Shown: positions 1-10,131 of the stretch, in pieces | How positions within the stretch are numbered: position 1 is the first letter of the stretch | Layout of the letters: the number at the start of each line of letters is the position of its first letter | Source: Pseudomonas sp. Irchel 3H7 | GTDB taxonomy: Bacteria; Pseudomonadota; Gammaproteobacteria; Pseudomonadales; Pseudomonadaceae | Direction: 5' to 3' | NCBI RefSeq assembly: GCF_900187605.1 | Contig: NZ_FYEA01000003.1 | Coordinates: 248,001-312,000 of the forward strand | Length of the DNA stretch: 64,000 bases | The notes under the pieces: generated by a model | What the model saw: the letters and a program-made list of their open reading frames with translations, nothing else | Told to the model about the DNA's origin: nothing | Database searches by the model: none | Position numbers and translations under genes: made by a program

Positions 1-247
1 TAGTGGTCAGGTGTTTGCCGCTGGCGCGGATCTTTTCCACGACCTGTTCAGCCTGGGATTTGCCGAACTGGGCATCGACGAGGATCGCGTCTTTCTCGCC
101 GCTGACCAGTACCGAGGTCACCGGAAAAATCGCGCTGGTTCCCGGGTTGTAGACGTCGAGGGTCAGGTTGGCTGCGGCGGCATGCGCGGCGAAACCCAGG
201 GAAGCGGTGGCGAGCAGAACGCGTTTGAGTGTGGTGAAGCCGATCAT
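1..247 (-). CDS. MBL-fold metallo-hydrolase, N-terminal part (cut by window edge)
   Basis: Only the first 82 codons are inside the window; the rest lies to the left. The start at 247 has a GGAG ribosome-binding site six bases upstream. Residues 1-25 form a signal peptide ending in an Ala-rich stretch (AAHAAA), so the product is probably periplasmic. The mature part has the opening strands typical of metallo-beta-lactamase-fold hydrolases (FPVTSVLVSG, then ILVDAQF). The zinc-binding HxHxDH motif would lie outside the window, so activity and substrate cannot be judged. The gene is divergent from the LysR regulator at 362, a common arrangement for regulator and target, but the link is inferred. 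Confidence 0.7.
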   Translation of the reverse strand, partial: MIGFTTLKRVLLATASLGFAAHAAAANLTLDVYNPGTSAIFPVTSVLVSGEKDAILVDAQFGKSQAEQVVEKIRASGKHLTT

Positions 248-361
248 CTGTTGCTCCGGTGTCCGAATGCCGTGTTTGGCGATGGAACAGAGCTTAGTTG
301 CCTGACTCAGTACAAAAAATGCGATGCTTGAACATAGTTTGTTTCTGAAAGCGGGCAAATC

Positions 362-1267
362 ATGGATCGTCTCCAAGCAATGCGGGTGTTTGTCACCGTG
401 GTGGATCTGGGCAGCCAGTCGGCCGCAGCCGATCATCTGGACCTGTCGCGGCCGGTGGTTTCACGTTATCTGGCGGAGCTTGAGGACTGGGTCGGCGCAC
501 GCCTGATGCACCGCACCACGCGCAAGTTGAGCCTGACCGCTGCCGGCAGTGAAATTCTGCCGCGTTGCCGACAGATGATCGAACTGTCGACCGACATGCA
601 GGCCGCCGTCAGCGAACCCCACGACGCACCGCGCGGGCTGCTAAGGATCAGCGTCAGTACTTCGTTCGGCCAGGCGCAACTGGCCGATGCCGTAGCCGCT
701 TACGTCAAACGCTACCCCGGAGTCAGCATCGACCTGCAAATGCTCGATCGCACGGTGAATCTGGTGGATGAGCGCATCGATCTGGCGATTCGTACCAGTA
801 ACGATCTCGATCCCAACCTGATTGCCCGACGCCTGACCGTTTGTCGTTCGGTGGTCTGCGCCACGCCGGCGTATCTGCAAGAACAGCCGGCGCCTCTGCG
901 GGTCGAGGAACTGAGTCGACACAACTGCCTGACGCACTCGTATTTCGGCAAAAGCCTGTGGCACTTCGAGGAGGATGGCGAACCGGTTTCGGTGCCGGTG
1001 CAGGGCAATATCAGCGCCAACGAAGCCAGTACGTTATTGCGCGCAACATTGGCTGGCGCGGGGGTGGCGATGCTGCCGACCTATCAGGCCGGGGTGCATA
1101 TTCACAGCGGTGAACTGGTGCGACTGCTGCCCCATGCCGAACCACGGCAAATGAACATCTATGCGGTGTACGCATCGCGCAAACACATGCCGGCGGCGCT
1201 GCGTAGCATGCTGGATTTTCTGGTGCTCAGATTTCCCGAAACCCCCGAATGGGATATCGGCCTGTAA
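362..1267 (+). CDS. LysR-family transcriptional regulator
   Basis: This 301-residue protein has the normal LysR length and layout. An N-terminal winged helix-turn-helix spans about residues 1-60 (MDRLQAMRVFVTVVDLGS, then SRPVVSRYLAELE). A periplasmic-binding-like effector domain covers about 90-290. The sequence resembles the subgroup whose DNA-binding domain starts MDRLxAMxxFV. It is divergent from the metallo-hydrolase gene at the left edge, separated by 114 bases that must hold both promoters. The ribosome-binding site is weak (AGCGGG). The effector and targets are unknown; the divergent neighbour is the best guess. Confidence 0.9.
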   Translation: MDRLQAMRVFVTVVDLGSQSAAADHLDLSRPVVSRYLAELEDWVGARLMHRTTRKLSLTAAGSEILPRCRQMIELSTDMQAAVSEPHDAPRGLLRISVSTSFGQAQLADAVAAYVKRYPGVSIDLQMLDRTVNLVDERIDLAIRTSNDLDPNLIARRLTVCRSVVCATPAYLQEQPAPLRVEELSRHNCLTHSYFGKSLWHFEEDGEPVSVPVQGNISANEASTLLRATLAGAGVAMLPTYQAGVHIHSGELVRLLPHAEPRQMNIYAVYASRKHMPAALRSMLDFLVLRFPETPEWDIGL

Positions 1268-1397
1268 ACCCGATCCACTGTGGCTATCGATATGCTGAAT
1301 GGCCAGTTACAAGCTCAAGCGCACTCGCTGGCAACTCCCCGCCGCTGACCTATGCTGAAAGTAATACCGCAGGGTATGTCGTTCAGAGGTCTACGCC

Positions 1398-1574
1398 ATG
1401 AACATCAAAACAAGAAGGTACGTCGCGATTTTCATCACCTGCGCCGCCACGCTGGCGCTTTACGGCACCGCTGCCTGGCGGGTCGAACAGCTGCGACAGT
1501 TGCCGCGCGAGTACGCGAGCTGCAACTTCGAGCGCTGTATTCCACACAATGCCACGCTGAACGCATTGCGCTGA
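1398..1574 (+). CDS. small single-pass membrane protein, 58 residues
   Basis: A short frame starts with ATG at 1398 behind a good ribosome-binding site (AGAGGT, seven bases upstream) and ends at 1574. The product has a short basic N-terminus (MNIKTRRY), one hydrophobic helix at about residues 8-26, and a roughly 30-residue tail with two cysteines (positions 42 and 47). With the basic end inside, the tail would face the periplasm. I recognise no family. It stands alone between a LysR gene and a REP-like repeat. Signal-anchor shape and ribosome-binding site argue for a real gene, but length alone gives little support. Confidence 0.55.
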   Translation: MNIKTRRYVAIFITCAATLALYGTAAWRVEQLRQLPREYASCNFERCIPHNATLNALR

Positions 1575-1593
1575 GCCTGAGGTTGACTCATTA

Positions 1594-1687
1594 CCTGTGG
1601 GAGCTGGCTTGCCAGCGACTGCGGTCTGACATTCAGCATTGAAGGTGACTGGGCCACCGCTATCGCTGGCAAGCCAGCTCCCACAGG
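1594..1687. repeat. REP-like inverted repeat, GTGGGAGCTGGC family
   Basis: Two 25-base arms (1594-1618 and 1663-1687) are reverse complements and enclose about 44 bases. The core is gtgggagctggcttgcca. The same family occurs at 15682-15769 and 28734-28820. It lies between convergent genes and may stop transcription. Confidence 0.85.
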
Positions 1688-1707
1688 TTTTTGCGGCGTT
1701 TATGAGA

Positions 1708-2592
1708 TTAATGCTCGGCCTTGAGGCTGTCGCGGAAAGCCTTTGGCGATATCCCCACCCGCCGCCGAAACAGCCGCGTGAAGTTGGTCGGATCGGAAAA
1801 ACCCAACAACTCCGACATCTCGTAAATCGTCATGCTGGTGTACGTCAGCAAACGCTTGGCCTCCAGCAACTGCCGTTCATGCATGATCTGCAAGGCCGGT
1901 TGCCCCGCCAGTTCTCGACACGTGCCATTGAGGTGCGACACCGAAATCCCTAGGCGATGCGCCAGGTCCTCGACCTTCACGTGCTGGCGGTAAGTCTCCT
2001 CCACCAACTGTATGAAGCCATTGAGGTATTCGCGCTGCCGTTGCGGGCGCTGGCTGGCTTTGTGCCGCACGATTGCCTGACGGCTGACCCAGACCATGAT
2101 CACGCTGACCAGCGAATGCATGAGCATTTCCCGCGCCGGTTGGTGGCCGTTGTACTCGGCCTGCAGCGCCGAGAACAGACTGTTGAGGTAATCGCCGTCG
2201 TGGCCGGCCGGATAGTGTTCTGCGCTGGCCAGCGCATGTACCGAATCGCCCAGTTGCGCCTGCAAGTGGTTGATCAGCGGTGTGGCGAGGGTAACGATGA
2301 ACCCTTCGACGTCTTCGGAAAAACGAAAGCCGTGCACCGACAGCGGTGGCAGCACTTGAATGGCCGGGGTTTGGAGTTGCGTGCGTTGCCCTTCGATCTC
2401 AAGCTCTGCCTGACCTTTGAAGACGAAGAGTAATTGGCACAAATCAGCATGGCGGTGGGGTTTGATTTCCCACTCATGTTCGCGACTGCGGGAGGAAATG
2501 GTTTCACAGTGCAGCAAGTCAGGGGTCGGCCAGTCCAGGCTTTCACCGTAGAGCTTGAACACTGGAATCGAAGGCAGCTCAGGCTTGTTCAT
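1708..2592 (-). CDS. pobR: AraC-family activator of 4-hydroxybenzoate hydroxylase, PobR
   Basis: This 294-residue protein has an N-terminal cupin-like effector domain (about 30-160) and a C-terminal AraC DNA-binding domain (about 190-290) with two helix-turn-helix units. The second ends in the family signature GFSDPTNFTRLFRRRVGISP. It is divergent from pobA with about 180 bases between them, the standard arrangement for the activator that responds to 4-hydroxybenzoate and switches on pobA. The ATG at 2592 is chosen over the in-frame GTG three bases upstream. The pobR name rests on family and neighbour; the effector is inferred. Confidence 0.88.
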   Translation of the reverse strand: MNKPELPSIPVFKLYGESLDWPTPDLLHCETISSRSREHEWEIKPHRHADLCQLLFVFKGQAELEIEGQRTQLQTPAIQVLPPLSVHGFRFSEDVEGFIVTLATPLINHLQAQLGDSVHALASAEHYPAGHDGDYLNSLFSALQAEYNGHQPAREMLMHSLVSVIMVWVSRQAIVRHKASQRPQRQREYLNGFIQLVEETYRQHVKVEDLAHRLGISVSHLNGTCRELAGQPALQIMHERQLLEAKRLLTYTSMTIYEMSELLGFSDPTNFTRLFRRRVGISPKAFRDSLKAEH

Positions 2593-2748
2593 CACTTCAA
2601 TCCAGGCCTCGGGGTTGTGGGCGATAATCGCACCGATTGGCAGAATGTACAGGTATCGGCTCAGTTTTCACCTTCAATTGACAGACCCGCAAGGGAAAAA
2701 TGCAAGCACTCGATCCATAAAAATCATTCACCGGTCTTGGCCGCGTGA

Positions 2749-3963
<1,215 letters not shown>

Positions 3964-4042
3964 CCTGCTACCGACTTACACTGGCGAGCATCCCCGCTCG
4001 CCTGACGATCTGCGGGACTCTCACTGCCCGCAGGTTTTGCCC

Positions 4043-5560
4043 GTGACCAATCTCAATCACCCCGAAACGCCCAAACCGGCCATTCGCAGCGTGCTGGTCG
4101 CGCTGATGATGGCGATCTTTCTCGGTGCGCTGGACCAGACCATCGTCGCCGTGTCGATGCCGGCCATCTCTGCTCAGTTCAAGGATGTCAGCCTGCTCGC
4201 CTGGGTGATTTCCGGGTACATGGTCGCGATGACGGTGGCGGTGCCGATCTACGGCAAGCTCGGGGACTTGTACGGACGGCGCAAACTGATGCTGTTCGGC
4301 ATGGGCCTGTTCACCCTCGCCTCGCTGTTCTGCGGCATGGCGCAGAGCATGGAGCAACTGGTGCTGGCGCGAATCCTTCAGGGCATCGGCGCCGGCGGGA
4401 TGATCTCGGTGAGTCAGGCGATCATCGGCGACATCGTGCCGCCGCGTGAGCGTGGGCGTTATCAGGGTTACTTCAGCAGCATGTACGCAGTGGCCAGTGT
4501 CGCCGGCCCGGTACTCGGTGGTTACATGACCGAGTACCTGTCATGGCGCTGGGTATTTCTGATCAACCTGCCGCTGGGCCTCGGTGCCTGGTGGGTGGCG
4601 CGGCGCAACTTGCGCGGACTGCCGATTCCCCAGCGCAAACCAATCATCGACTACCTCGGCACCGTGCTGATGATCATCGGCCTCACTGCCCTGCTGCTGG
4701 GCATTACTCAGGTTGGTCAGGGTCATTCGTGGCGCAGCGGTGAAGTGCTTGGCCTGTTCGCTTGTGCGGTGGTGGTGTTGGCGGTGTTTGTCTGGCATGA
4801 GCGTCGGACCAAGGAACCGTTGCTGCCGATGCACCTGTTCGCCAACCGCAACGCCCTGCTGTGCTGGTGCACGATTTTCTTTACCAGTTTCCAGGCGATT
4901 TCGCTCATCGTGCTGATGCCGCTGCGCTTTCAGAGCGTCACCGGTGCCGGGGCTGACAGCGCCGCTTTGCACTTGTTGCCGTTGGCAATGGGGTTGCCGA
5001 TTGGTGCATTTTTCGCTGGCCGGCGCACGTCGATCACCGGGCGATACAAACCACAGATTCTGAGCGGCGCTCTGCTGATGCCGATCGCGATTCTCGGCAT
5101 GGCGTTCAGCCCACCGGAGGCGACGCTGCTCAGCGCACTGTTCATGTTGCTCTGTGGTATTTCCAGCGGCATGCAGTTCCCGACCTCGTTGGTCGGTACA
5201 CAAAATTCGGTGGAACAACGCGACATCGGCGTAGCCACCAGCACCACCAACCTGTTTCGCTCTCTCGGCGGCGCAGTGGGCGTGGCGTTGATGTCGGCAC
5301 TGTTGCTGGCGTTGCTGCAGGATTCGAATTTCGCCCATCTGGCGAGCAGTTCGCTGATGAGCGAAGGGCATTCGGGCAACGTTCTGCTGGATGGTTTGAA
5401 CGCCGCGCCGGGGGATGCGCAGAACGCCTTGCGCGCAGAACTGCTGGTGACGTTTAGGCATTTGTTGTGGGTGAGTGCGGCGGTGTCGTTGCTGGGTTTG
5501 GCGGCGGCGATTGCGATGCCCAACAACCTGCTGCGCGGACGCGAACACGGCGCCAAATAA
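4043..5560 (+). CDS. MFS transporter, DHA2 (14-helix drug:H+ antiporter) family
   Basis: The protein has about 505 residues from the GTG start at 4043 and is strongly hydrophobic with about 14 predicted helices. The signature LDQTIVAVSMPAI in helix 1 and the motif GKLGDLYGRRKLML between helices 2 and 3 are typical of EmrB/QacA-like exporters. The open frame extends further upstream, but that part overlaps pobA and does not look like protein. The gene starts 79 bases after pobA on the same strand and may be co-transcribed, so export or uptake of an aromatic compound is possible; the family fits drug export better. Confidence 0.87.
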   Translation: MTNLNHPETPKPAIRSVLVALMMAIFLGALDQTIVAVSMPAISAQFKDVSLLAWVISGYMVAMTVAVPIYGKLGDLYGRRKLMLFGMGLFTLASLFCGMAQSMEQLVLARILQGIGAGGMISVSQAIIGDIVPPRERGRYQGYFSSMYAVASVAGPVLGGYMTEYLSWRWVFLINLPLGLGAWWVARRNLRGLPIPQRKPIIDYLGTVLMIIGLTALLLGITQVGQGHSWRSGEVLGLFACAVVVLAVFVWHERRTKEPLLPMHLFANRNALLCWCTIFFTSFQAISLIVLMPLRFQSVTGAGADSAALHLLPLAMGLPIGAFFAGRRTSITGRYKPQILSGALLMPIAILGMAFSPPEATLLSALFMLLCGISSGMQFPTSLVGTQNSVEQRDIGVATSTTNLFRSLGGAVGVALMSALLLALLQDSNFAHLASSSLMSEGHSGNVLLDGLNAAPGDAQNALRAELLVTFRHLLWVSAAVSLLGLAAAIAMPNNLLRGREHGAK

Positions 5561-5572
5561 CTTTATCCCCTT

Positions 5573-5684
5573 GATCATTCCCACGCTCTGCGTGGGAATG
5601 CCTCAACGGACGCTCTGCGTTCGGCTTTGGATGGGACGCAGAGCGTCCCGGGCTGCATTCCCACGCGGAGCGTGGGAACGATCA
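5573..5684. repeat. REP-like compound inverted repeat, CCCACGCTCTGCGTGGG family
   Basis: The element starts with gatcattcccacgc and ends with its near reverse complement at 5655-5684. Each end is itself a hairpin (cccacgctctgcgtggg), and a third hairpin with gacgctctgcgt/acgcagagcgtc arms lies inside. It sits between convergent genes only 13 bases after the MFS stop codon. No coding content. Confidence 0.85.
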
Positions 5685-5688
5685 TCCT

Positions 5689-6537
5689 TCAAGGGCTGTA
5701 GTAACCCACGGCGACAAGGAAATGCCCGGCCTTCTTCAGGTAGGCATGCTTGTCCTCGACCTTGCCGGTCACCGGGTTTTTCCAGCGGTATTCATATTCA
5801 CCCTCATCCTGCTTGCCGATCAGCGCCAGAATCGGCTCGCCCACCGGTTTGCCTTCCGGATCCTTGACCTTGCCGAAGTCGGTGTTGATCAAGCGCAGAT
5901 TAGTGCCGTGGGCGACGTAGCGCTGGGTGTTCAGATCGACCACAAACACGTACAAGTCATCCTGCAAATAGCCGCCCTTGAGCGAGTTGATCGCCGTCAG
6001 CGTGGCCTTCTCGTCTTTGCCCAGATCAGTCGCCGCTTTGTCGAGCAATGCCTTGGCCTGCTCCGGTGACGCTCGCGGCAAGTAGTAACCGACCGCCAGA
6101 ATTCGCTGACCAATGCGCTGGTAATACACATGCTTGCGCTCGACCTTGCCGTCCGACCAGTTCTGCCAACGGTATTCGGCCTGCTGAATGCCATTACCTT
6201 CCGGCACTTTCAACGCGTCCTTGAAGGTTTTCTGCAAATCCGGGCCGAGTACTTCGCTGACGTCCCGACCGATCAACGCCGACGAAGGTCCGCCACTGGC
6301 AAGCATCACGCCCTTGGTATCGACCACGAATACATAGCGATCCTTATCGACAAACTCGCCCTGGCGGCTGAACGCGGCGAACGCCTTGTCGCCGTTGTCG
6401 TGGTAATAGGCCAGGGCTTTTTCCAGCAAGGCGATGGCGGCCTGACTGTCATCCTTGGCGGTCGTGGCGGCGCTGGCCTGGCCGAAACCGGCCAGTAACA
6501 TTACGCCGAGCCAGGCCACTTTATGCAAAAACCCCAT
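5689..6537 (-). CDS. secreted protein with two tandem Cache domains
   Basis: The 282-residue product has a signal peptide (residues 1-23, ending GQASA) and two related sensor-like units of about 120 residues. The units share the pattern YVFVVDxxG/N, then EYRWxN, then GKVExKHxY, ending in AVGYYxP (unit 1 about 40-155, unit 2 about 160-282). This is the single Cache_2-like fold normally found as the extracellular part of chemoreceptors and sensor kinases. There is no transmembrane or output domain, so it is a free periplasmic protein, possibly a ligand carrier for a separate receptor. The start has a good GAGGGA ribosome-binding site. No neighbour suggests a ligand. Confidence 0.8.
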   Translation of the reverse strand: MGFLHKVAWLGVMLLAGFGQASAATTAKDDSQAAIALLEKALAYYHDNGDKAFAAFSRQGEFVDKDRYVFVVDTKGVMLASGGPSSALIGRDVSEVLGPDLQKTFKDALKVPEGNGIQQAEYRWQNWSDGKVERKHVYYQRIGQRILAVGYYLPRASPEQAKALLDKAATDLGKDEKATLTAINSLKGGYLQDDLYVFVVDLNTQRYVAHGTNLRLINTDFGKVKDPEGKPVGEPILALIGKQDEGEYEYRWKNPVTGKVEDKHAYLKKAGHFLVAVGYYSP

Positions 6538-6667
6538 AGCGCATCCCTCGTTCTTGTTGGTGTTTCAAGAGCGTAGACGGCTTGGGGTGATGTATGGATA
6601 TTCAGACGGTTTCTGAACGTGTCGCGGATACGCTGGTGAGGCAAGCCCCACCAGCGTTGTTCAGGCC

Positions 6668-7522
6668 TTACGGGCGGGCGTTGATCTGCTGCTGCAAATT
6701 CTGAATCTGCGCCTGAAGGGTGTTGATGTTGCGGGTCATCTGCCCACGGAAGGCGTCGAACTCGGCGGTATTGCCGCCACCCTGCGGTGCCGCCGGGCGA
6801 TTGTCCTGTTCGCTTTTGAGCACGACGATTTCCTGCTCAAGACGATCGATCGCCGCGCTTGGATTGCCCTGCTTTTTCAGTGCAGCAATATCGGCACCAA
6901 GGCTTTTGAACTGTGCATCGAAGGCCTTCAACTGCGTGTCGACCTTGCTGGTGTCGGCCGGTGTGCTTTTCAGCGTCGCCAGTTCCGCAGTTAAGGCTTT
7001 GACCTGCGCTTGCAACTGGGTGTTGGCGTTCTGCTGTTCGGTGGTCTGCGCGGTCATCTGTGCCAGGCGTTTGTCCAGATCGCTGGCCTGCCCCGCTACG
7101 CCTTGCTGCTGTTTGCTCTGATCGAGCAGCTTGCCTTCGAGCTGTTTGATTTGCAGCTTGAGGGCTTCGCTGTCGCTGGTGACGTTGGACTGGCTGGCGA
7201 CGACCTTACCGGAAATGTCCTGCAGACGTCCGGCCGCTTCTTCGCTGATCCGCGCAAAGCTTTCCTGGGTCGCGACCAGTTGCTGCTCCATCAGCGAAAT
7301 CTGCTGAAAGCTCCACCAAGCCAGACCGACGAAGGCGAAAAACAATGCGCCGACCAAGGCCCACAACGGCCCGGTGCTCGCGGCTTTGACCTTGACCACC
7401 GGTGGCGTGCGCGAGTGCACGGAGGTGCGGGCGGTGGTTGGAATGTCATCGTCGTCGAAGGTGTCGGCACGCAGGCTCGGGACATCATCGAAATCGTCGT
7501 GGGCATCATTACGCATGGACAT
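6668..7522 (-). CDS. single-pass membrane protein with long periplasmic coiled coil
   Basis: The 284-residue protein begins with an acidic cytosolic segment of about 50 residues (HDDFDDVPSLRADTFDDDD), followed by one transmembrane helix at about 53-72. A long Gln/Ala/Leu-rich coiled coil runs to the C-terminus, with a short proline/glycine break near residue 250. There is no enzymatic motif. Pseudomonas homologues are sometimes labelled ATPase, but I see no Walker motif. It lies just downstream of the epimerase gene on the same strand, 116 bases apart. An envelope scaffolding role is a guess only. Confidence 0.75.
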   Translation of the reverse strand: MSMRNDAHDDFDDVPSLRADTFDDDDIPTTARTSVHSRTPPVVKVKAASTGPLWALVGALFFAFVGLAWWSFQQISLMEQQLVATQESFARISEEAAGRLQDISGKVVASQSNVTSDSEALKLQIKQLEGKLLDQSKQQQGVAGQASDLDKRLAQMTAQTTEQQNANTQLQAQVKALTAELATLKSTPADTSKVDTQLKAFDAQFKSLGADIAALKKQGNPSAAIDRLEQEIVVLKSEQDNRPAAPQGGGNTAEFDAFRGQMTRNINTLQAQIQNLQQQINARP

Positions 7523-7638
7523 TGAGGCAACCTTTGTGAAACGCGGTGATGGCTAAATGCTGCGAAGTATAACCGCCGCAGCCGCAGGGATTGACCCCCA
7601 AGCGGCTACACGGTTCATTGCCGCCCGGCCGAATCGTT

Positions 7639-8631
7639 TCAACGGATGTCCTGAGCTTTCCACCACGCACAGAACTCATCCAGCGCCGACCACAGGCTGA
7701 CTTTCGGATCGTAGTCCAGATAATGCCGGGCGCGGCTGATGTCGAGGGTGAAATTTTTTTTCATCACCTGCATGCCCAGGCGCGACAGGGTTGGCTCCGG
7801 ACGTCCGGGCCAGAGCTTGCACGCCCCTTCGTTGAGCGCCGCGACGCTGTAGGCCAGACCATACGAACGGTACTTGGTGACCTGCGGCACCTCCATCTTG
7901 CGCATCACGTAATTGACCACATCCCACAACGGCACCGGCGCGCCGTTGCTGATGTTGTAGGCCTTGCCCAGCGCGGAACCGGCGGCCAGCAAACTGCTGA
8001 GCAGCGCTTCGTTGAGGTTGTGCACACTGGTGAAATCGACCTTGTTCAGGCCATTGCCGATGATCGCCAGGCGGCCCTTGCGCTGCATGTTGAGCAGGCG
8101 CGGGAAGATGCTCATGTCGCCGGCGCCGGTGACGAAACGCGGGCGCAGGGCGATGGTTTCCAGGCCGAATTCCTGCGCGCCAAAGACCTTTTGTTCGGCC
8201 AGGTACTTGGTTGCGGCGTAGTGATGTTTGAAGCGCTTGGGCACTTGCTCTTCGGTCAGGTTGAAATGATCGCGGCCATCGAAATAGATCGATGGCGATG
8301 ACAAATGCACCAAGCGTCGGACGCGCTGCTTCAGACAGGCTTCGACGACGTTTTCGGTGACCTGCACGTTACCTTGATGGAATTCTTGATAGCGTCCCCA
8401 CAGTCCAACAGCGCCAGCGCAGTGCACCACGGCTTCAACATCGGAACACAGCTCACGAACCAGATCGGCATCGGTCAGATCGCCGGGGACAAACTCGGCA
8501 CCACGGCGCACCAGATGCTCGACGCTCTCGGCCCGGCGACCGTTGACCCGCACGTCCAGGCCCTGCTCCAGGGCGAAACGCGCAAAGCGTCCGCCAATGA
8601 AGCCGCTTGCGCCGGTGACCAGAATTTTCAT
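7639..8631 (-). CDS. NAD(P)-dependent epimerase/dehydratase, 3-beta-HSD-like extended SDR
   Basis: The 330-residue protein starts at the ATG at 8631, which places the Rossmann glycine motif at the extreme N-terminus (MKILVTGASGFIGG). The catalytic tyrosine/lysine pair is present as YAATK near residue 150 with the SSPSIY serine upstream. It belongs to the 3-beta-hydroxysteroid dehydrogenase/epimerase branch of extended short-chain dehydrogenases. Substrates in this branch include nucleotide sugars and sterol- or olefin-like lipids; nothing nearby decides. An upstream in-frame start at 8643 would only add four residues. Confidence 0.85.
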   Translation of the reverse strand: MKILVTGASGFIGGRFARFALEQGLDVRVNGRRAESVEHLVRRGAEFVPGDLTDADLVRELCSDVEAVVHCAGAVGLWGRYQEFHQGNVQVTENVVEACLKQRVRRLVHLSSPSIYFDGRDHFNLTEEQVPKRFKHHYAATKYLAEQKVFGAQEFGLETIALRPRFVTGAGDMSIFPRLLNMQRKGRLAIIGNGLNKVDFTSVHNLNEALLSSLLAAGSALGKAYNISNGAPVPLWDVVNYVMRKMEVPQVTKYRSYGLAYSVAALNEGACKLWPGRPEPTLSRLGMQVMKKNFTLDISRARHYLDYDPKVSLWSALDEFCAWWKAQDIR

Positions 8632-8728
8632 GCAAAGCTCCAATGAAACCAGCTGCGAGCTTCAAGCTTCGAGCTGCAAGATTAAAACAGTGTGCAAGCG
8701 CTTTAACTTGCCGCTTGCAGCTTGACGC

Positions 8729-9628
8729 TCATGGCTGCTTCCAGGGCACCAGCCATTGCGCCGATGAACGCACCAATTGCTCGGTCAGCAAACCCAGCAG
8801 CTGACCGCCATTGCGCCAATGATGCCAGTACAACGGCACGTCGATCGGTTTATCTGGCAACAGTTCGCGCAATAACCCGCGTTGCAATTGTTCGCGCACT
8901 TGCAGTTCCGGCACCAGGCCCCAGCCCAGTCCGACTTCGGTCAGGCGGATAAAACCTTCCGAGGATGGGCACAAATGGTGTTCGAATCCGCCATCCACGC
9001 CCAGCGAAGCGAGATAGCGATGCTGGAGAAAATCGTCAGGCCCGAACACCAGCGCCGGGGTGCGCGGCAATTGTTCGGCGCGTACGCCATCAGGGAAATG
9101 CCGTTCGATGAACGCCGGGCTGGCCAGCGCGCGATAACGCATGGCGCCGAGCAACACACTGCGCGCACCGGCCACCGGCCGTTCGCTGGCGCAAAGGCAC
9201 GCGGCGACTTCGCCGGCGCGCATGCGTTTAAGGCCGACGGTCTGGTCTTCGACGATCAGATCGAGCAGCAAATGTTGTTCGGCACAAAAATCGCCTACCG
9301 CTTCGGCCCACCAGGTGGCGAGGCTGTCGGCATTCAACGCGATGCGCAGACGTTCCGGCAGGCCCTCTTCATCCAGCGCCGGGACCAGCGTTTGCAGGTC
9401 GCGTTCAAGCAAACGTACCTGTTGCACATGGTTGAGCAGGCGCCGGCCAATCTCGGTCGGTGACGGTGGCGTCCCGCGAATCAGCACCGGTTGGCCGACC
9501 CGCGCTTCGAGCAGCTTGATCCGCTGCGAAATCGCCGATTGCGACAATCCGAGCACCTGCGCGGCCCGTTCGAAACCGGCCTGCTCGACCACGGCGGCCA
9601 GAGCAGAAAGCAATTTATAGTCGAACAT
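8729..9628 (-). CDS. argP: LysR-type regulator of basic amino acid export, ArgP
   Basis: The 299-residue protein begins MFDYKLLSALAAVVEQAGF with the helix-turn-helix SQSAISQRIKLLE, matching ArgP/IciA. ArgP senses arginine and lysine and activates the exporter gene argO. Here it is divergent from a unit encoding an ACT protein and the LysE/ArgO exporter, which supports the name. The upstream in-frame ATG at 9703 would invade the 96-base divergent promoter region, so 9628 is preferred. Confidence 0.88.
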   Translation of the reverse strand: MFDYKLLSALAAVVEQAGFERAAQVLGLSQSAISQRIKLLEARVGQPVLIRGTPPSPTEIGRRLLNHVQQVRLLERDLQTLVPALDEEGLPERLRIALNADSLATWWAEAVGDFCAEQHLLLDLIVEDQTVGLKRMRAGEVAACLCASERPVAGARSVLLGAMRYRALASPAFIERHFPDGVRAEQLPRTPALVFGPDDFLQHRYLASLGVDGGFEHHLCPSSEGFIRLTEVGLGWGLVPELQVREQLQRGLLRELLPDKPIDVPLYWHHWRNGGQLLGLLTEQLVRSSAQWLVPWKQP

Positions 9629-9724
9629 CAGTTTTCCTAATGAGCGATCAGCACTATTGGTTTTTCTTATACAGGTTTCGACCGGAGAATAGCCAGCAAG
9701 CACTCTTTCTCAAGGACCACACTG

Positions 9725-10126
9725 ATGGCTGGCGAAACTTCACTCTCGACGTTGTTGCGCAGCATGAGCCCGCAACTCAACGCCGGCGAATACGTGTTCT
9801 GCACCCTGCGCGACGGTGTGTTGCCGAGCGGTCTGGAGATTGTCGGCAGCTTCCGTGAAAAGGAAGGCCTGACCGTGATTCTGCAACGCGCCCATGCCGA
9901 ACAGGCCGGCTTCAGCTTCGACTATGTCGCCGCGTGGATCACCTTGAACGTGCATTCGGCGCTGGAAGCCGTTGGCCTCACCGCCGCGTTTGCCACAGCA
10001 CTGGGCAAGGCCGGGATCAGTTGCAACGTGATCGCCGGTTACTACCACGACCATTTGTTTGTCGGCCAGGCCGACGCCGAACGCGCCATGCAAGTGCTGC
10101 GCGATCTCGCAGCCAACGCGGAGTAA
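9725..10126 (+). CDS. ACT-domain protein, probable amino acid-binding regulator
   Basis: The 133-residue product consists mostly of one compact domain. The first half (about 15-65) is a beta-rich segment (LNAGEYVFCTLRDG); the second half (70-130) is an ACT-like fold (WITLNVHSALEAVGLTAAFA, then GISCNVIAGYYHDHLFV). ACT domains bind small ligands, usually amino acids. It is the first gene of a unit with the LysE-type exporter (5-base gap) and is divergent from argP. This suggests a role in sensing basic amino acids, by inference. There is no catalytic domain. Confidence 0.8.
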   Translation: MAGETSLSTLLRSMSPQLNAGEYVFCTLRDGVLPSGLEIVGSFREKEGLTVILQRAHAEQAGFSFDYVAAWITLNVHSALEAVGLTAAFATALGKAGISCNVIAGYYHDHLFVGQADAERAMQVLRDLAANAE

Positions 10127-10131
10127 ATGTC

